64,000 bases of DNA from Oceanobacillus chungangensis (lineage in GTDB: Bacteria; Bacillota; Bacilli; Bacillales; Amphibacillaceae), in contig NZ_PIOD01000006.1 in the NCBI RefSeq assembly GCF_003369565.1, positions 248,001-312,000 on the forward strand. The letters are read 5' to 3'. Position numbers and translations under genes: made by a program. Below are positions 63,203 to 64,000 of this stretch, in pieces. The notes beneath the pieces are model-generated. The model saw only the letters and a list, made by a program, of their open reading frames with translations, did no database searches and was not told where the DNA came from. The number at the start of each line of letters is the position of its first letter. Positions within the stretch are counted from its first letter, which is position 1.

Positions 63203-63625
63203 GTGTTTGTAAAAGGTCTTAATCATTTTTTATTTTCAGTTTCTAATCTAGAGGCGTCTATTGCTTTTTATCAAAATGTCTTTGAAGCAAAGTTATTAGT
63301 GAAAGGTAGAAGTACTGCATATTTTGATTTAGATGGCATGTGGATTGCTCTAAATGAAGAAAAGGACATTCCACGTAATGAAATCAACCAATCATACACA
63401 CATATCGCTTTTTCTATTGAAGAAGAAGACTTCGATTGCCTCTATGAAAGATTAATGAATTTGAATGTAAATATTCTACAAAGTCGTCCGAGAGATGCCA
63501 GAGATAAAAAGTCTATTTATTTCACTGATCCAGATGGGCATAAATTTGAATTTCATACAGGCACCTTACAAGACAGATTGAATTACTATAAACAGGACAA
63601 AACACATATGGAGTTTTATGACTAA
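63203..63625 (+). CDS. fosB: metallothiol transferase FosB (fosfomycin resistance)
   Basis: 140 residues, glyoxalase/VOC fold. Metal ligands His8 (GLNHFLFS), His67 (SYTHIAF) and Glu in [13 protein letters not shown] near 116; ends [12 protein letters not shown] like B. subtilis FosB. Adds bacillithiol to fosfomycin. GTG 63203 with SD GAGGTGA. Confidence 0.92.
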   Translation: MFVKGLNHFLFSVSNLEASIAFYQNVFEAKLLVKGRSTAYFDLDGMWIALNEEKDIPRNEINQSYTHIAFSIEEEDFDCLYERLMNLNVNILQSRPRDARDKKSIYFTDPDGHKFEFHTGTLQDRLNYYKQDKTHMEFYD

Positions 63626-63680
63626 AATTTTTATTTTTAACTTTTCCTGCATTAAATTTCCATCAATCCAACAACAAAAC

Positions 63681-63726
63681 AATACTCGTATTTTGATCCA
63701 GCCTGATTCAAAATACAAGTATTATT
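63681..63726. terminator. terminator between fosB and the hmoB-like gene
   Basis: AATACT-GTATTTTGA (63681-63696) pairs with TCAAAATAC-AGTATT (63707-63722) with one mismatch; A/T-rich on both sides. Confidence 0.7.
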
Positions 63727-63781
63727 TATTATCATATATCGAAGCTACTACCGATGTATATTAAGAAAAATCGGCTCCACC

Positions 63782-64000
63782 TCATTCTTCCTCCAAATAC
63801 ATCTGATACGTTGTTACAAAAGGTCGTTCAGGGAAATATGCAGCTGGTTTAGCTGATTGCTTCTTGTGCGCTTTCTTAAATTGGTCTGAATTCTTCCAGT
63901 TATTGAAGTCCATAGAAGAATGCCACTGTGTGAGGACGACATACGTATTTCCATTTACGGGTCGAAGCAATCGAAAAGCTTCAAACCCTGGCATCGCATC
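63782..64000 (-). CDS. HmoB/IsdG-like heme-degrading monooxygenase, partial
   Basis: C-terminal ~72 codons of an antibiotic-biosynthesis-monooxygenase (ABM) fold protein; the 5' end lies beyond the window. Seen: MPGFEAFRLLRPVNGNTYVVLTQW, KKAHKKQ region and YMYLEE-like end, as in B. subtilis HmoB (YhgC). The frame stays open past the internal Met at 63994, which is the conserved MPGF, not a start. Confidence 0.7.
   Translation of the reverse strand, partial: DAMPGFEAFRLLRPVNGNTYVVLTQWHSSMDFNNWKNSDQFKKAHKKQSAKPAAYFPERPFVTTYQMYLEEE

Noticed and set aside
1-64000. Prophage, plasmid or transposon core
   Set aside because: No integrase, transposase, replication or phage structural gene was found; mobile signals are limited to short repeats and gene remnants.

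Overview
The window is low-GC chromosomal DNA from a spore-forming, salt-tolerant member of the Bacillaceae, most like Oceanobacillus or Virgibacillus. Four things point there: spore genes (alpha/beta SASP, YhcN/YlaJ lipoprotein, YjcZ, YhaL), SigI/RsgI, an OpuA glycine-betaine importer with a GbsR-type regulator, and the Bacillus subtilis gene order yhaQP, yhaONM, yhaL, prsA, yhaI, yhaH, trpP, hit, ecsAB. No rRNA, tRNA, prophage, intact transposase or CRISPR array was seen. Genus is inferred from family resemblance only.

Layout. 0.2-2.4 kb: beta-carbonic anhydrase, a zinc-ribbon protein and a soluble chemotaxis receptor. 2.4-6.5 kb: a bmrB-like leader peptide with an elaborate attenuator, then the heterodimeric multidrug exporter BmrC/BmrD. 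6.5-12 kb: a membrane trypsin-like protease, a PRC-barrel protein, sigI-rsgI, YhdB and a forespore lipoprotein. 12-17.8 kb: reverse transsulfuration (yrrT, mccA, mccB), an M20 dipeptidase and a YueD-type SDR. 17.8-26.4 kb: YjcZ, methionine aminopeptidase, a T-box-controlled NhaC transporter, azlCD, a CDF metal exporter, an IDEAL protein, fumarase and a SASP. 26.4-34 kb: msmX with a PucR-type regulator, yheA, yhzD, an XRE/membrane pair, the yhaQP ABC exporter and a membrane protein. 34.4-40.6 kb: the yhaO-yhaN-(GbsR-like)-yhaM-yhaL nuclease block. 41-53.6 kb: DUF5068 lipoprotein, prsA, yhaI, a GbsR-like regulator divergent from opuA across a 44-bp perfect palindrome, yhaH, trpP, hit and ecsAB. 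53.7-58 kb: ferritin-like protein, liaFSR and a BdbC/thioredoxin pair. 58-64 kb: accessory-looking genes (metalloprotease, serine hydrolase, GNAT, small membrane proteins, uppP, fosB) mixed with gene remnants, ending in a partial HmoB-like gene.

How genes work together. Envelope stress and cell-wall antibiotic functions recur (liaFSR, uppP, fosB, bmrCD, prsA, ecsAB). Osmoprotection is handled by opuA and its divergent regulator. Sulfur is moved from methionine by-products to cysteine by the yrrT-mccAB cluster. DNA and RNA processing is represented by yhaONM.

The most interesting material is in the non-coding DNA. It includes the four-segment bmrB attenuator, the opuA palindrome, three 19-nt repeats exactly 53 nt apart plus a structured RNA candidate upstream of ecsA, a Tyr-type T-box, TRAP-like triplets at the trpP start, and a dispersed repeat present in five copies. 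For many genes the longest reading frame begins on a GTG/ATG/TTG inside the Shine-Dalgarno sequence; the starts given here were moved downstream to the codon that the SD actually serves.
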